From assembly GCA_963746315.1 (NCBI GenBank), contig CAVVAR010000010.1, positions 1 to 64,000 on the forward strand: 64,000 nucleotides of DNA. The letters are read 5' to 3'. The stretch comes from Ga0077555 sp963746315 (GTDB lineage: Bacteria; Pseudomonadota; Alphaproteobacteria; Rhizobiales; Hyphomicrobiaceae). The notes under the pieces are model-generated. The model ran no database searches. It had not been told where the DNA came from and saw nothing but the letters and a program-made list of their open reading frames with translations. Position 1 is the stretch's first letter; every line of letters begins with the position of its first letter. Shown here piece by piece: positions 48,717-57,765 of this stretch. Position numbers and translations under genes: made by a program.

Positions 48717-50405
48717 ATGGCAGAGCAGACAGCCAAGCTGACCGCGCCCTCCGGACGCATCGATTTCGCGTGCTCGCCCGAGACCTACCGGCACTGGAAG
48801 CTGGCATTCCACGGCGAGACCGCCGAGCTCATCATGGACGTCGACGAGACCGCGACACTGTTCGAGGGCTATCAACTCAAGCTCAACTCGTACGATCTCG
48901 GCGTCGACATCGAGCTGGCGGATGCGCTGCAGCGGCTGCGTTTCGAGCACCCCGAGGTGAAGGTGGTGGTGCTCAAGTCAGGCAAGGAGCGCGTCTTCTC
49001 GGCGGGCGCCAACATCCGGATGCTGGGCGGCGCGAGCCACGGCCACAAGGTCAACTTCTGCAAGTTCACCAACGAGACTCGCAACGGCATGGAGGATTCC
49101 TCCGAGCACTCGGGCCAGAAGTTCCTCTGCGCGGTGAAGGGCACGGCGGCGGGCGGCGGCTACGAGCTGGCGCTCTCGTGCGACCGGATTCTCCTCGCCG
49201 ACGACGGCAATGCGACCGTCTCGCTTCCCGAGTTGCCGCTACTTGCGGTGCTGCCGGGGACGGGCGGCCTGACGCGCGTCACCGACAAGCGCAAGGTGCG
49301 CCGTGATCACGCCGACGTCTTCTGCACGACCGAGGAGGGCGTGAAGGGTAAGCGGGCCGTGGCGTGGCGGCTCGTCGATCGGACGGCACCAAGCTCGCGC
49401 TTCGACGAGGCGATCGCCGAGATGGCGAAGGATCTCGCCGCGCAGTCGGATCGCCCATCGGACGCCACGGGCATCGAGCTGACCCCGCTCGCACGCTCGA
49501 TCGACGGCGACCGGATCGCCTACTCGACGGTAAAGGTCGAGATTGACCGAAGCGGCAAGCGCGCGACCATCACGCTCCACGGCCCGACGGCGCCGCCACC
49601 CGCGTCGGCCGAGGCAATGGCGGCGCTAGGCGCCGAGTTCCATCCGCTGCGTCTCGCCCGCGAGCTCGACGATGCGATCCTGCATCTCAGGCTCAACGAG
49701 CCGGCGATCGGAACGCTTGTGTTCAAGTCCGAGGGCGACCCGGATCTGGTGCTCGCCTATGACGTGATGCTGGCGGCGCATCAGGAGCACTGGCTCGCGC
49801 GCGAGATCCTCAACAACTGGAAGCGCGTGTTGAAACGCATCGACCTGACGTCGCGCTCGCTCGTGACTCTGGTCGAGCCGGGCTCGTGCTTCGCCGGCAC
49901 GCTCGCCGAAATCGTCGTCGCGTGCGACCGCGCCTACATGCTCGACGGGCGGCTCGAGGGCGACAACCGCCCCGAGGCGCGCATCGCATTGTCGTCGCTG
50001 AACTTTGGCCGATATCCGATGTCTAATGGAATCACGCGGCTCGAAACGCGCTTTCTCGGCGAGCCCGACAGTATCGAGGCTGCGAAGGCTCGGGTGGGAG
50101 AGACCCTCGACGCGGCCGATGCCGCCGCGCTCGGCCTCGTCACCGAGAGCCTGGACGAGGTCGACTGGGAGGACGAGGTGCGCATCTTCCTCGAGGAGCG
50201 CGCGTCGTTCTCGGCGGACGGGCTGACCGGCCTCGAGGCCAATCTGCGCTTCGCCGGTCCGGAGACGATGGAGACGAAAATCTTCGGGCGCCTCACGGCC
50301 TGGCAGAACTGGATCTTCCAGCGACCCAACGCGGTCGGACCGAACGGCGCACTCAAGCGATACGGGTCGGGCGTGAAGGGCGACTTCGATCCCGACAGGG
50401 TCTAG
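48717..50405 (+). CDS. boxC: Benzoyl-CoA-dihydrodiol lyase (2,3-epoxybenzoyl-CoA dihydrolase)
   Basis: 562 residues from ATG 48717 with GGAAGG upstream. A double crotonase protein: first half LKLNSYDLGVDIELADALQR, SAGANIRMLGG, NFCKFTNETRNGMEDSSEHS, GTAAGGGYELALSCD, PGTGGLTRVTDKRKVR; second half LAYDVMLAAHQEHWLAREI and LTGLEANLRFAGPETMETKI. These are BoxC landmarks. BoxC opens the ring of 2,3-epoxybenzoyl-CoA with loss of formate. No boxA, boxB or benzoate-CoA ligase is in the window, so it is an orphan here. Its stop overlaps the convergent BVMO 2 stop by 4 bases. Confidence 0.9.
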   Translation: MAEQTAKLTAPSGRIDFACSPETYRHWKLAFHGETAELIMDVDETATLFEGYQLKLNSYDLGVDIELADALQRLRFEHPEVKVVVLKSGKERVFSAGANIRMLGGASHGHKVNFCKFTNETRNGMEDSSEHSGQKFLCAVKGTAAGGGYELALSCDRILLADDGNATVSLPELPLLAVLPGTGGLTRVTDKRKVRRDHADVFCTTEEGVKGKRAVAWRLVDRTAPSSRFDEAIAEMAKDLAAQSDRPSDATGIELTPLARSIDGDRIAYSTVKVEIDRSGKRATITLHGPTAPPPASAEAMAALGAEFHPLRLARELDDAILHLRLNEPAIGTLVFKSEGDPDLVLAYDVMLAAHQEHWLAREILNNWKRVLKRIDLTSRSLVTLVEPGSCFAGTLAEIVVACDRAYMLDGRLEGDNRPEARIALSSLNFGRYPMSNGITRLETRFLGEPDSIEAAKARVGETLDAADAAALGLVTESLDEVDWEDEVRIFLEERASFSADGLTGLEANLRFAGPETMETKIFGRLTAWQNWIFQRPNAVGPNGALKRYGSGVKGDFDPDRV

Positions 50406-52030
50406 GCCGGCGCCGACGCTACCGCCGGCTCCAGTGCGAAACCCTCATAGTCGTGCGCGGCGACGTCGTCGCACTTGGCCCGATAGCGCGGGACGCCGCC
50501 AGTGTAGGGCATGAAAACAGGCGGCTTTCCCGGCACATTCGCACCGACGTACCAGGACCGCTCGCCGGCCCTCAGCGTGCGGCAAGCCTCCTCTGCGACG
50601 TGCGCCACCCAGGCGTCCTCGGCCTCACGCGTCGCCTCGATCACGGCAATACCGCGCGCCCTCAGCTCGGCCATGCAGTCGGCGATCCACTCCACGTGCT
50701 GCTCGATCGACGGCAGCATGTTGGTGAGCACCGAGGGGCTGCCTGGACCGGTGATGGTGAAGAGGTTCGGGAAGCCATGCATGGCGAGACCCAGGTACGT
50801 TCGCGGGCCGTCGGCCCACTTGCGTTTGAGGTCGCAACCGTCGCGGCCGCGAATATCGATGCGCAGCAGCGCACCGGTCATCGCATCGAAGCCTGTCGCC
50901 AGCACAATGACGTCCGCAGCGTGCAGCACACCGTGAGCGACGACACCCTCCGCGGTAATTCGCTCGATCGGCGACGCCGAGACATCGACGAGCGTCACAT
51001 TCGACCGATTGTAGGTCTCGTAGTAGCCGAGATCGACACACAGGCGCTTGGCACCGACCGGCGTCGTTGGCATCAGTCGGTCCGCCACCTCGCTGTCCTT
51101 GACGATGCCGCGGATCTTGGCGCGTATGAAATCGGCGGCCGTTCGATTGGCGTCGGGATCAGTCAGCAGATCGGCATAGGCGCCGAGGAACGTCAGCCCC
51201 CCACGCTGCCATCTGCGCTCGTACTCGCGCTCGCGCAGCTCTGGCGGCGTCTCGAGCGCCTTCTCGGAGCTCGAATCGAACAACACGCCCGTCGGCATCG
51301 CCTTGGCGCGCGCTCGAAGCTGCCGATAGATCGCCTTTATTCCGGTGAGCACGGCAGCGGGCAGTGCAATGTTCCGCGCGGGAACGGAATAGGCCGGCGA
51401 GCGCTGCAGCACGGTCAAGTGTGCGGCCTCGCGGGCGATCACCGGAATGGACTGAATGGCTGACGAGCCCGTGCCGATCACAGCGACGCGCTTGCCGCGG
51501 AAATCGACGGGCTCGTGCGGCCACTCGGCCGTATGAAGAACGGCCCCAGCGAAACTCTCGAGGCCTTCGATCACCGGGCGGCTCGGCGCGGAGAGACACC
51601 CCGTCGCCATGATGCAGACCGGCGCCGTATAGCTGCGTCCATCCTCGGTCGCGAGACGCCACGCACAAGCAGCCTCCTCGAAGTGAGCCGTTGTGACCCG
51701 CGTTGCAAGGTCGATATCGCGGCGCAGGTCGAAGCGGTCGGCAACGTGTTCCGCGTAGCGTAGGATCTCGGCCTGGGCCGCGTAGCGCTCGGACCACGAC
51801 CAATCCTGCTCCAGCTCCGGCGAGAACGAATAGGAGTATTGCGTGCTCTCGATATCGCAACGCGCGCCGGGGTATCGGTTCCAATACTAGGTGCCACCGA
51901 CACCGTTACCGGCCTCCAGGACGCGCGCTCGCAAGCCCAGAGCGCGGAGACGGTGCAGCATGTAGAGCCCAGCGAACCCGGCGCCGACGATCAGCGCATC
52001 CAAGTCTCCGTCGCCTTCGCCCGCGCGCAT
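50402..52030 (-). CDS. Baeyer-Villiger-type flavin monooxygenase 2, with one in-frame TAG
   Basis: 543 codons from ATG 52030 (GAGG upstream). FAD motif ALIVGAGFAGLYMLHRLRAL, then GVGGT-TAG-YWNRYPGARCD where the stop (51887-51889) replaces the conserved Trp; one base change from TGG. The rest is intact: BVMO fingerprint FAGAVLHTAEWP, NADPH motif VIGTGSSAIQSIPVIA, LATGFDAMTG and MPSIEQHVEW-type LPSIEQHVEW. About half of the residues are shared with BVMO 1. Either a pseudogene by a single nonsense change or a base error. Convergent with boxC. Confidence 0.82.
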
Positions 52031-52246
52031 AACCGCCTCACCCGACGCTCAAACACAACCGTTCAGGATCTATCGCGCCGCGCGGCCGGCGAACAAGCAC
52101 TGGCGGGCCACATGATGCAGAAACTGATGAAGGAACAGCGTTAATGACGGTGCCTAATCGTCGACGCGTGACAGCCCGCCGGTTTTGCGGGCACCATGCG
52201 AGCGCACCCTGCCCGGTCTCTCAGCAATCGACGATGGAGCCCAGCG

Positions 52247-53485
52247 ATGGCACAGAGTTCCCAGCTCAAGGTCTCGTCCCGCATCACGAGCATCGAGACG
52301 CTCGCCTGCGACGCCGGCTGGCGAAACTACCACTTCGTCAAGGTCGTCACGGAGGACGGCGTCACGGGCTGGAGCGAGTTCGACGAGGGCTTCGGGGCGC
52401 CGGGCGTCGCGACGGCCGTCAACCGGCTCGGCGCGCGGGTGGTCGGACAACCCGTCGGCGAGCACGAACGGATATATGCGGAGCTTTACGCCGCGACGCG
52501 GCCCGCGGCCGGCGGCGTCGTCGCACTCGCGCTCGGCGCCATCGAGAACGCCCTGCTCGACGCCAAGGCAAAGACGCTCGGCGTTCCGTGCTACGAGCTG
52601 CTCGGCGGCAAGGTGCGCGATCGCATTCGCGTCTACTGGTCCCACTGCGCGACGTGGCGGATCAATCACCCGACCTGGTACAAGCCCGCCATCACCGACC
52701 TCGACGGCGTAAAAGCGCTCGGCCGCGAGGTGCGCGAGAAGGGCTTCACCGCCTGCAAGACGAACATCTTCCTTTACGACGAGAACAAGAAAAATCCGCG
52801 CGGCTGGCGTCCCGGCTTCGGCTCACCAAACCAACCCGCCGTGAATGTCGAACGCGATATCCTCACGAACCTGCGGATGCACCTCGAAGCCCTGCGCGAT
52901 GGCGTCGGGCCGGACGTCGACATTCTCCTCGACCTCAATTTTAACGCCAAGACCGAGGGCTACCTCAAGATCTTGCGTGCCATCGCCGACCTCGACATGT
53001 TCTGGATCGAGATCGACAGCTATAATCCGGAAGCGCTCGGCTACATCCGGCGGCAGAGCCCACACCCGATCTCGTCGTGCGAGACGCTGCTCGGCATCCG
53101 CGAGTTCCTGCCCTACTTCCGTGAGCAAGCCATGGACGTCGCGATCATCGACACGCCCTGGAACGGCGTCTGGCAATCGATGAAGATCGCCAATCTGGCC
53201 GAGGCTCACGAGGTGAATGTCGCGCCGCATAACTTCTACGGCCACCTGTGCACGATGATGAATGCGCACTTCGCGGCGGCTGTGCCGAACCTGCGGATCA
53301 TGGAGACCGACATCGACCGGCTCGAGTGGGACCACGAGCTGTTCAGCCACGTTCCCGAGTATGTCGACGGCCACTTGGTGATGCCGTCACGACCCGGCTG
53401 GGGCACAGAGCCGAACGAGGACGCGATCCGCGCGCGGCCTCCGAAAGGCAGCGGCGGCCTGTTGAGCTACGGGCAGAAGAAATAG
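52247..53485 (+). CDS. Enolase-superfamily (mandelate racemase/muconate cycloisomerase group) enzyme
   Basis: 412 residues from ATG 52247. N-terminal capping domain, then a barrel: GAIENALLDAKAKTLGVPCY, VDILLDLNFNAKTEG (metal Asp), MFWIEIDSYNPEAL (metal Glu), SSCETLLGIREFLPY (metal Glu) and NVAPHNFYGHL with the general-base His. Probably a dehydratase or racemase of an acid sugar or related 2-hydroxy acid; specificity cannot be read. First of a four-gene plus-strand run with AKR, LLM 2 and TauD. Confidence 0.9.
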   Translation: MAQSSQLKVSSRITSIETLACDAGWRNYHFVKVVTEDGVTGWSEFDEGFGAPGVATAVNRLGARVVGQPVGEHERIYAELYAATRPAAGGVVALALGAIENALLDAKAKTLGVPCYELLGGKVRDRIRVYWSHCATWRINHPTWYKPAITDLDGVKALGREVREKGFTACKTNIFLYDENKKNPRGWRPGFGSPNQPAVNVERDILTNLRMHLEALRDGVGPDVDILLDLNFNAKTEGYLKILRAIADLDMFWIEIDSYNPEALGYIRRQSPHPISSCETLLGIREFLPYFREQAMDVAIIDTPWNGVWQSMKIANLAEAHEVNVAPHNFYGHLCTMMNAHFAAAVPNLRIMETDIDRLEWDHELFSHVPEYVDGHLVMPSRPGWGTEPNEDAIRARPPKGSGGLLSYGQKK

Positions 53486-53508
53486 GCTCAATCACGAAGG
53501 CGGCGCCG

Positions 53509-54462
53509 ATGATGCGGGCAGGCGATCAAAATGGCGGACATCGGCAGATCGACCGGCGGGCCGTGCTCGGCGCCTTGGCAGGCCTCGCAGCAGGCACGGT
53601 CGCTGTCGGCACCGCGGGAGCCGGACAGGAGAAGTCGATGCACACGCGCAAGATCCCTGCGACAGGCGAGGCATTGCCCGTCATCGGCCTCGGCACGTGG
53701 CAGACGTTCGACGTCGGAAACGACAGGACGGCCCTCGATCAGCGCCGCGAGGTCCTGGAGATGCTCTTCGCGGCGGGCGGTCGGATGATCGACAGCTCGC
53801 CGATGTACGGCCGGTCGGAGGCGACGGTCGGCACGCTGCTCGCTGAGATGGGCGCGCGCGACAAGGCGTTTCTCGCGACGAAGGTCTGGACATCCGGCGA
53901 GGCGGCCGGTCTGGCCCAGATGGCGCAATCCGCCGAGCGGCTTCGTAGTCCGACCATCGACCTCATGCAGGTCCACAACCTCGTCGACTGGCGCACGCAG
54001 CTGAAAACTCTGCGGGAAGGGCAAGCCAAGGGCCGCTTCCGCCACATCGGCATTACGCACTACACCACGTCCGCTTTCGACGAGCTGATGTCCGTCATGC
54101 GATCGGAGCGGATCGACTTCGTGCAACTTCCTTACTCGCTGTCCGTGCCGGACGCCGAAGCGCGCCTGCTGCCACTCGCCCTCGAGCGCGGCATTGGCGT
54201 GATCCCGAACCGGCCCTACGACGGGGCCAACATGTTCCAGCGCGTCAAGGGCAAGCCGCTCCCCGACTTCGCCGCCGCGATCGGAGCGACGAGCTTCGGC
54301 CAGATCTTTCTCAAGTATCTCCTCGGACATCCCGCCATCACCTGTGTGATCCCCGGCACGGCGAAGGCCCGACACATGCACGACAACGTAGCGGCCGGCT
54401 TTGGTCCTCTGCCCGACGAGGATCAACGGCGGCGCATAGCGAAATGGTGGCAGAGCTTATGA
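53509..54462 (+). CDS. Tat-type aldo/keto reductase
   Basis: 317 residues from ATG 53509 (or 53512). Twin-arginine-like signal DRRAVLGALAGLAAGTVAV followed by an AKR barrel: VIGLGTWQTFDVG, MIDSSPMYGRSE (Asp and Tyr), FLATKVW (Lys), DLMQVHNLVDW (His), HIGITHYTTSAFDEL and TCVIPGTAKA. AKRs need NADPH, which is scarce in the periplasm; export of a folded, cofactor-loaded protein by Tat would solve this. It starts 23 bp after the enolase-superfamily gene. Confidence 0.87.
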   Translation: MMRAGDQNGGHRQIDRRAVLGALAGLAAGTVAVGTAGAGQEKSMHTRKIPATGEALPVIGLGTWQTFDVGNDRTALDQRREVLEMLFAAGGRMIDSSPMYGRSEATVGTLLAEMGARDKAFLATKVWTSGEAAGLAQMAQSAERLRSPTIDLMQVHNLVDWRTQLKTLREGQAKGRFRHIGITHYTTSAFDELMSVMRSERIDFVQLPYSLSVPDAEARLLPLALERGIGVIPNRPYDGANMFQRVKGKPLPDFAAAIGATSFGQIFLKYLLGHPAITCVIPGTAKARHMHDNVAAGFGPLPDEDQRRRIAKWWQSL

Positions 54463-54537
54463 GGCTTGCTCACGTCAGAGTTGGCTAATCTATACGTCCG
54501 GGATGAGGACGATCAGCAGAGCTGGAGGAAACGCAGC

Positions 54538-55395
54538 ATGGACTACGGCGTCGCACTGTTTTTCACGGACTACTCGATCGGGCCGATCGAGCTCGGCAAG
54601 GCACTCGAGGAGCGCGGGTTCGAGAGCGTCTGGGCGCCCGAGCACAGCCATATCCCGCTCACGCGCAAGTCGCCCTTTCCGCAGGGCGGCGACCTGCCGA
54701 AGAAATACTACGACGTGATGGACCCGTTCGTGACGCTGTCGGCCGCCGCCGCCGCGACCACGAAGCTGAAGGTCGGCACCGGCATCTGCCTCGTCGTGCA
54801 GCGCGATCCTATTCAAACCGCAAAGTCCGTCGCGAGCCTCGACCAGGTCTCGAAGGGCCGCTTCCTGTTCGGCATCGGGGCGGGGTGGAACGAGGACGAG
54901 ATGGCCAACCACGGCACGACCAACTTCAAGGGCCGCTTCAAGCTGATGGAGGAGCGGGTCCGCGCCATGCGCGAGATCTGGACGAAATCGAAACCCGAAT
55001 ACAGCGGCGAGTACGTCAATTTCGGACCGATGATGACGTGGCCAAAGCCGGTTCAGAAGCCGCTGCCCGTCATCGTCGGTGGAAACTTCCCGCACGGCGC
55101 GCGGCGTGCCGTTGCCTTCGGTGACGGCTGGATCCCGCACGCGACGCGGCCCGAGTACGGAGGCGTCGATGTGCTCGATCACCTCCCAGCCTTCCGGCAA
55201 ATGTGCAAGGACGCCGGGCGCGATCCCGCCGACCTGCCGATCACCACCTTCAACACCCCCGGCGACGTCGAGACGCTCAAGCGGTTCCGCGATGCGGGCA
55301 TCAACCGCGTCGTCTTCTCGATACCGTCGGAGGATGCAACCAAGACGCTACCGACGCTCGACAAGCTGGCCGCTGCAATGAACCAGGTGGGGTGA
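54538..55395 (+). CDS. LLM-class F420/FMN-dependent oxidoreductase 2
   Basis: 285 residues from ATG 54538 (GGAGGAA seven bases upstream). Luciferase-like barrel of the TIGR03619 type: MDYGVALFFTDYSIGP, ERGFESVWAPEHSHIP, TGICLVVQRDPIQTAKSVAS, GRFLFGIGAGWNEDEM, LPVIVGGNFPHGARRAVAFG. Cofactor (F420 or FMN) is not certain. It is 5 bp from the TauD gene, so they share a transcript. Confidence 0.9.
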   Translation: MDYGVALFFTDYSIGPIELGKALEERGFESVWAPEHSHIPLTRKSPFPQGGDLPKKYYDVMDPFVTLSAAAAATTKLKVGTGICLVVQRDPIQTAKSVASLDQVSKGRFLFGIGAGWNEDEMANHGTTNFKGRFKLMEERVRAMREIWTKSKPEYSGEYVNFGPMMTWPKPVQKPLPVIVGGNFPHGARRAVAFGDGWIPHATRPEYGGVDVLDHLPAFRQMCKDAGRDPADLPITTFNTPGDVETLKRFRDAGINRVVFSIPSEDATKTLPTLDKLAAAMNQVG

Positions 55396-55400
55396 GCACG

Positions 55401-56267
55401 ATGACCAACATTCGGATCGAGCCCCTCCACTCCGAGCTCGGCGCCAGGATCACCGGCGTAGATCTCACCCGCGACCTCGACGACGCCACGGTGGAGACGC
55501 TCCGCGAGGCGGTCGACACTTACTCGTTCGTGCTGTTTCCAGGCCAGCGGATGGACGACGCCGCGCAACTCGCGCTCACGCGGCGCTTCGGTGAGCCCGA
55601 GCCAAGCCATGTCGCCAAGGGCGAGGGTAAGCTCGAGTATTTCGGCACCATCGGCAACGTGCAGCCGGACGGCACGGTGCTGGGCAACACGCACAAGAAG
55701 ACGATCTTTCTCACCGGCAACAACATGTGGCACTCGGACGCCTCGTTCAAGGAGACGCCGGCATTCCTGTCCATCATGTGCGCCTACGAGACGCCGGCCG
55801 AGGGAGGTGCGACGCTGTTCGCCTCGACGCGGCGCACGTACGAGCGAATGTCGCCCGAGCGAAAGGCCGAGCTCGATCCACTGATCGTCATCCACGACTA
55901 CGTCTATTCGCGCTCGAAGGTGGCGCCGGACGCGGTGTCACCTCAACTCGCGGCCACACTGCCGCCGGTGCGCCACAAGCTCGTCCGGCGCAATCCGCGC
56001 ACGGGCGCGCCGAACCTGTTCATCGGATCGCACGCCAAGGCGATCGAGGGATGGAGCGACGAGCAAAGCCGGGCGCTTCTGAAGGGCCTGGTGGAGGAAA
56101 CCGTTGGCGAAACGCATATCTACGCGCATCGCTGGCAACCGGGCGAGGTCGTGCTCTGGGACAACCGCTGCCTGATCCACCGCGGCGAAGGCTACGACGC
56201 CGACAAGTACCGCCGCTACATGCGCCAAACCCGGACCCGCGGAGACGGGCCGACGCTCGGGGAGTAG
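55401..56267 (+). CDS. TauD/TfdA-family Fe(II)/2-oxoglutarate dioxygenase
   Basis: 288 residues from ATG 55401. Facial triad: His and Asp in NNMWHSDASFKE, distal His in LIHRGEGYD, with the 2-oxoglutarate Arg in RYMRQTRTRG. HSELGARITGVDLTRDLDDA is the normal TfdA/TauD start. Hydroxylates an acid substrate (sulfonate, aryloxyalkanoate or similar). Last gene of the run; terminator at 56365. Confidence 0.92.
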   Translation: MTNIRIEPLHSELGARITGVDLTRDLDDATVETLREAVDTYSFVLFPGQRMDDAAQLALTRRFGEPEPSHVAKGEGKLEYFGTIGNVQPDGTVLGNTHKKTIFLTGNNMWHSDASFKETPAFLSIMCAYETPAEGGATLFASTRRTYERMSPERKAELDPLIVIHDYVYSRSKVAPDAVSPQLAATLPPVRHKLVRRNPRTGAPNLFIGSHAKAIEGWSDEQSRALLKGLVEETVGETHIYAHRWQPGEVVLWDNRCLIHRGEGYDADKYRRYMRQTRTRGDGPTLGE

Positions 56268-56364
56268 TTTCATTCCCTCCCACCGAGTTCCCGGCCGGAG
56301 CGCGCAATAGCGCGTGCAGAGCCGGGGCCTTTACAGGATGCGGCCATTCTCGCGGTGGAAAGAT

Positions 56365-56441
56365 CCCGGATAACCGCGCTGGTTGGTCGTGCCCATCCCT
56401 TGCCGCCCGTCGGCGCGGTTTCCGGGAACTCGGCTTTTTTT
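56365..56441 (+). terminator. Terminator after the tauD-like gene
   Basis: Near-perfect inverted repeat CCCGGATAACCGCGC / GCGCGGTTTCCGGG (one unpaired A) followed by GGCTTTTTTTC. The stem encloses a 33-nt loop region. Confidence 0.55.
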
Positions 56442-56461
56442 CTTGCGCAAGAAAGTCGAGA

Positions 56462-57556
56462 TTAGTTTGGCGTCGGCAACAGCCGCCGCCGCTGAAACTC
56501 GCGCAGGGCAGCGGCGAACATAACCTCGCTGTCCATCACCTCGGTGAAGCCGGCCTGCATGAGCTTGATCATCGAGGAGTAGGACACGGGCGCCGGTTTG
56601 GTGCGGCCGTGGTTCATCTGCCAGTCGGCGTACTCGAACGAGAGGCCGACGAGGCTCCTCAGGTCCGGCGCGGCGAGCCCGTGCTTCGTCACGATCCGCT
56701 GCCACTCGTCCTCGCGGGGCGCGATCTCGGACGCGAGCGACATCGGTCGTTCATCGCCCGGTTTCATGCCGACGGCGTCCGCGATGGCCGGCCACACGTT
56801 CGGCCACGCGAAGACGTCACCGTTGGAGACGTTGAAGGCCTCGTTCCGTGCTTTATCGTTGTCGCCAGCCCACGCCATGGCTCGCGCAAGCAACCCGGCA
56901 TCGACGGCTTGCGAGACGCGGCCCGGCCCGCCGGGGAAATGCAGCGGCTCGCCGCGCTCCTTCAGGACGGCTGCGTAGACGCCGATCGCCGGGATCAGGT
57001 TCATCGCCGCGCCGAGCGAGTAGCCGCAGATGAGTACGGGGCGGAAAATCGTGAAGGCCCACGATTGCCCGTTCTGGCGCTCGCGGATGTAGTCCTCCTG
57101 TTGCCAGTAGAAATTCGGCACGTCGCGCGCCTCGTCGCGTCCCTCGCGCGCCGGGTACTTCATCGGCCTGACGTGCGAGCCGTAGGCCTTGGTTCCTTGC
57201 AGCAGCGAGACGTGGCGGAGCCCCTTCGCGGCGCCGAGCAGCGGGTCCATCAGGTTGCGCAGCATGGCATCGTTGATCGCAATCTGGTCGTCCGCGCGCC
57301 AGCCCGCGACGAGCCCCGGCTTCTCGTAGAGCGCGGCGTAGACGACGTGCGTCACCTCCGGCATGGCACCGAAGATCTCGGCGCATGAGGCGCGGTCCTG
57401 CAGATCCACGGAAAGGAAGCGCGCCCCGAACGTCTCGGCGGGCTTACGGCGCGAGACGGCGATGACGTTCGTATCGGGCAGCCCCGCGAAGTGCTGCATC
57501 GCCGCGTGGCCGACGAGGCCCGTGGCGCCTGCGACGAGGACGGCTCTGGTCGGCAT
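56462..57556 (-). CDS. PRISE-like SDR (progesterone 5-beta-reductase/iridoid synthase group)
   Basis: 364 residues. Rossmann start VLVAGATGLVGHAAMQHF, FLSVDLQDRASC, THVVYAALYEKPG, AMLRNLMDPLL, HVSLLQGTKAYGSHV and FYWQQEDYIRERQ. The LQxGTKxY and FYxxQEDxI motifs and length match the PRISE group of atypical SDRs, which reduce enone C=C bonds. Substrate unknown; it fits a pathway handling cyclic ketones/enones with the nearby BVMOs. Confidence 0.85.
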   Translation of the reverse strand: MPTRAVLVAGATGLVGHAAMQHFAGLPDTNVIAVSRRKPAETFGARFLSVDLQDRASCAEIFGAMPEVTHVVYAALYEKPGLVAGWRADDQIAINDAMLRNLMDPLLGAAKGLRHVSLLQGTKAYGSHVRPMKYPAREGRDEARDVPNFYWQQEDYIRERQNGQSWAFTIFRPVLICGYSLGAAMNLIPAIGVYAAVLKERGEPLHFPGGPGRVSQAVDAGLLARAMAWAGDNDKARNEAFNVSNGDVFAWPNVWPAIADAVGMKPGDERPMSLASEIAPREDEWQRIVTKHGLAAPDLRSLVGLSFEYADWQMNHGRTKPAPVSYSSMIKLMQAGFTEVMDSEVMFAAALREFQRRRLLPTPN

Positions 57557-57587
57557 AGTGTGGTCTCCCGATCATCCAAATTCGGTC

Positions 57588-57610
57588 GTCCCGGGCCTTG
57601 TGCCCGGGAC
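57588..57610. repeat. Palindromic extragenic repeat, copy A
   Basis: GTCCCGGGC-CTTGT-GCCCGGGAC, a perfect 9-bp stem. Same class as copy B 100 bp away; such short rhizobial palindromes are dispersed in Hyphomicrobiales genomes. Confidence 0.7.
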
Positions 57611-57710
57611 CCATTCCTCGCGTTGCTCAGGCCGTCAGGGCGCGTACCGAAGACGTGCTCGCGTCGTGTTTGGGAGCCGTCTCTGGTGATTGAATGTGCT
57701 GCACCATGGG

Positions 57711-57731
57711 TCCCGGTGACAAGCACCGGGA
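57711..57731. repeat. Palindromic extragenic repeat, copy B
   Basis: TCCCGGTG-ACAAG-CACCGGGA, a perfect 8-bp stem, followed by TGACTG. Together with copy A it frames the gap between the PRISE-like and CaiB genes. Confidence 0.7.
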
Positions 57732-57765
57732 TGACTGTTGTCCAGCAAGCAGGCGACCCGCTGCC

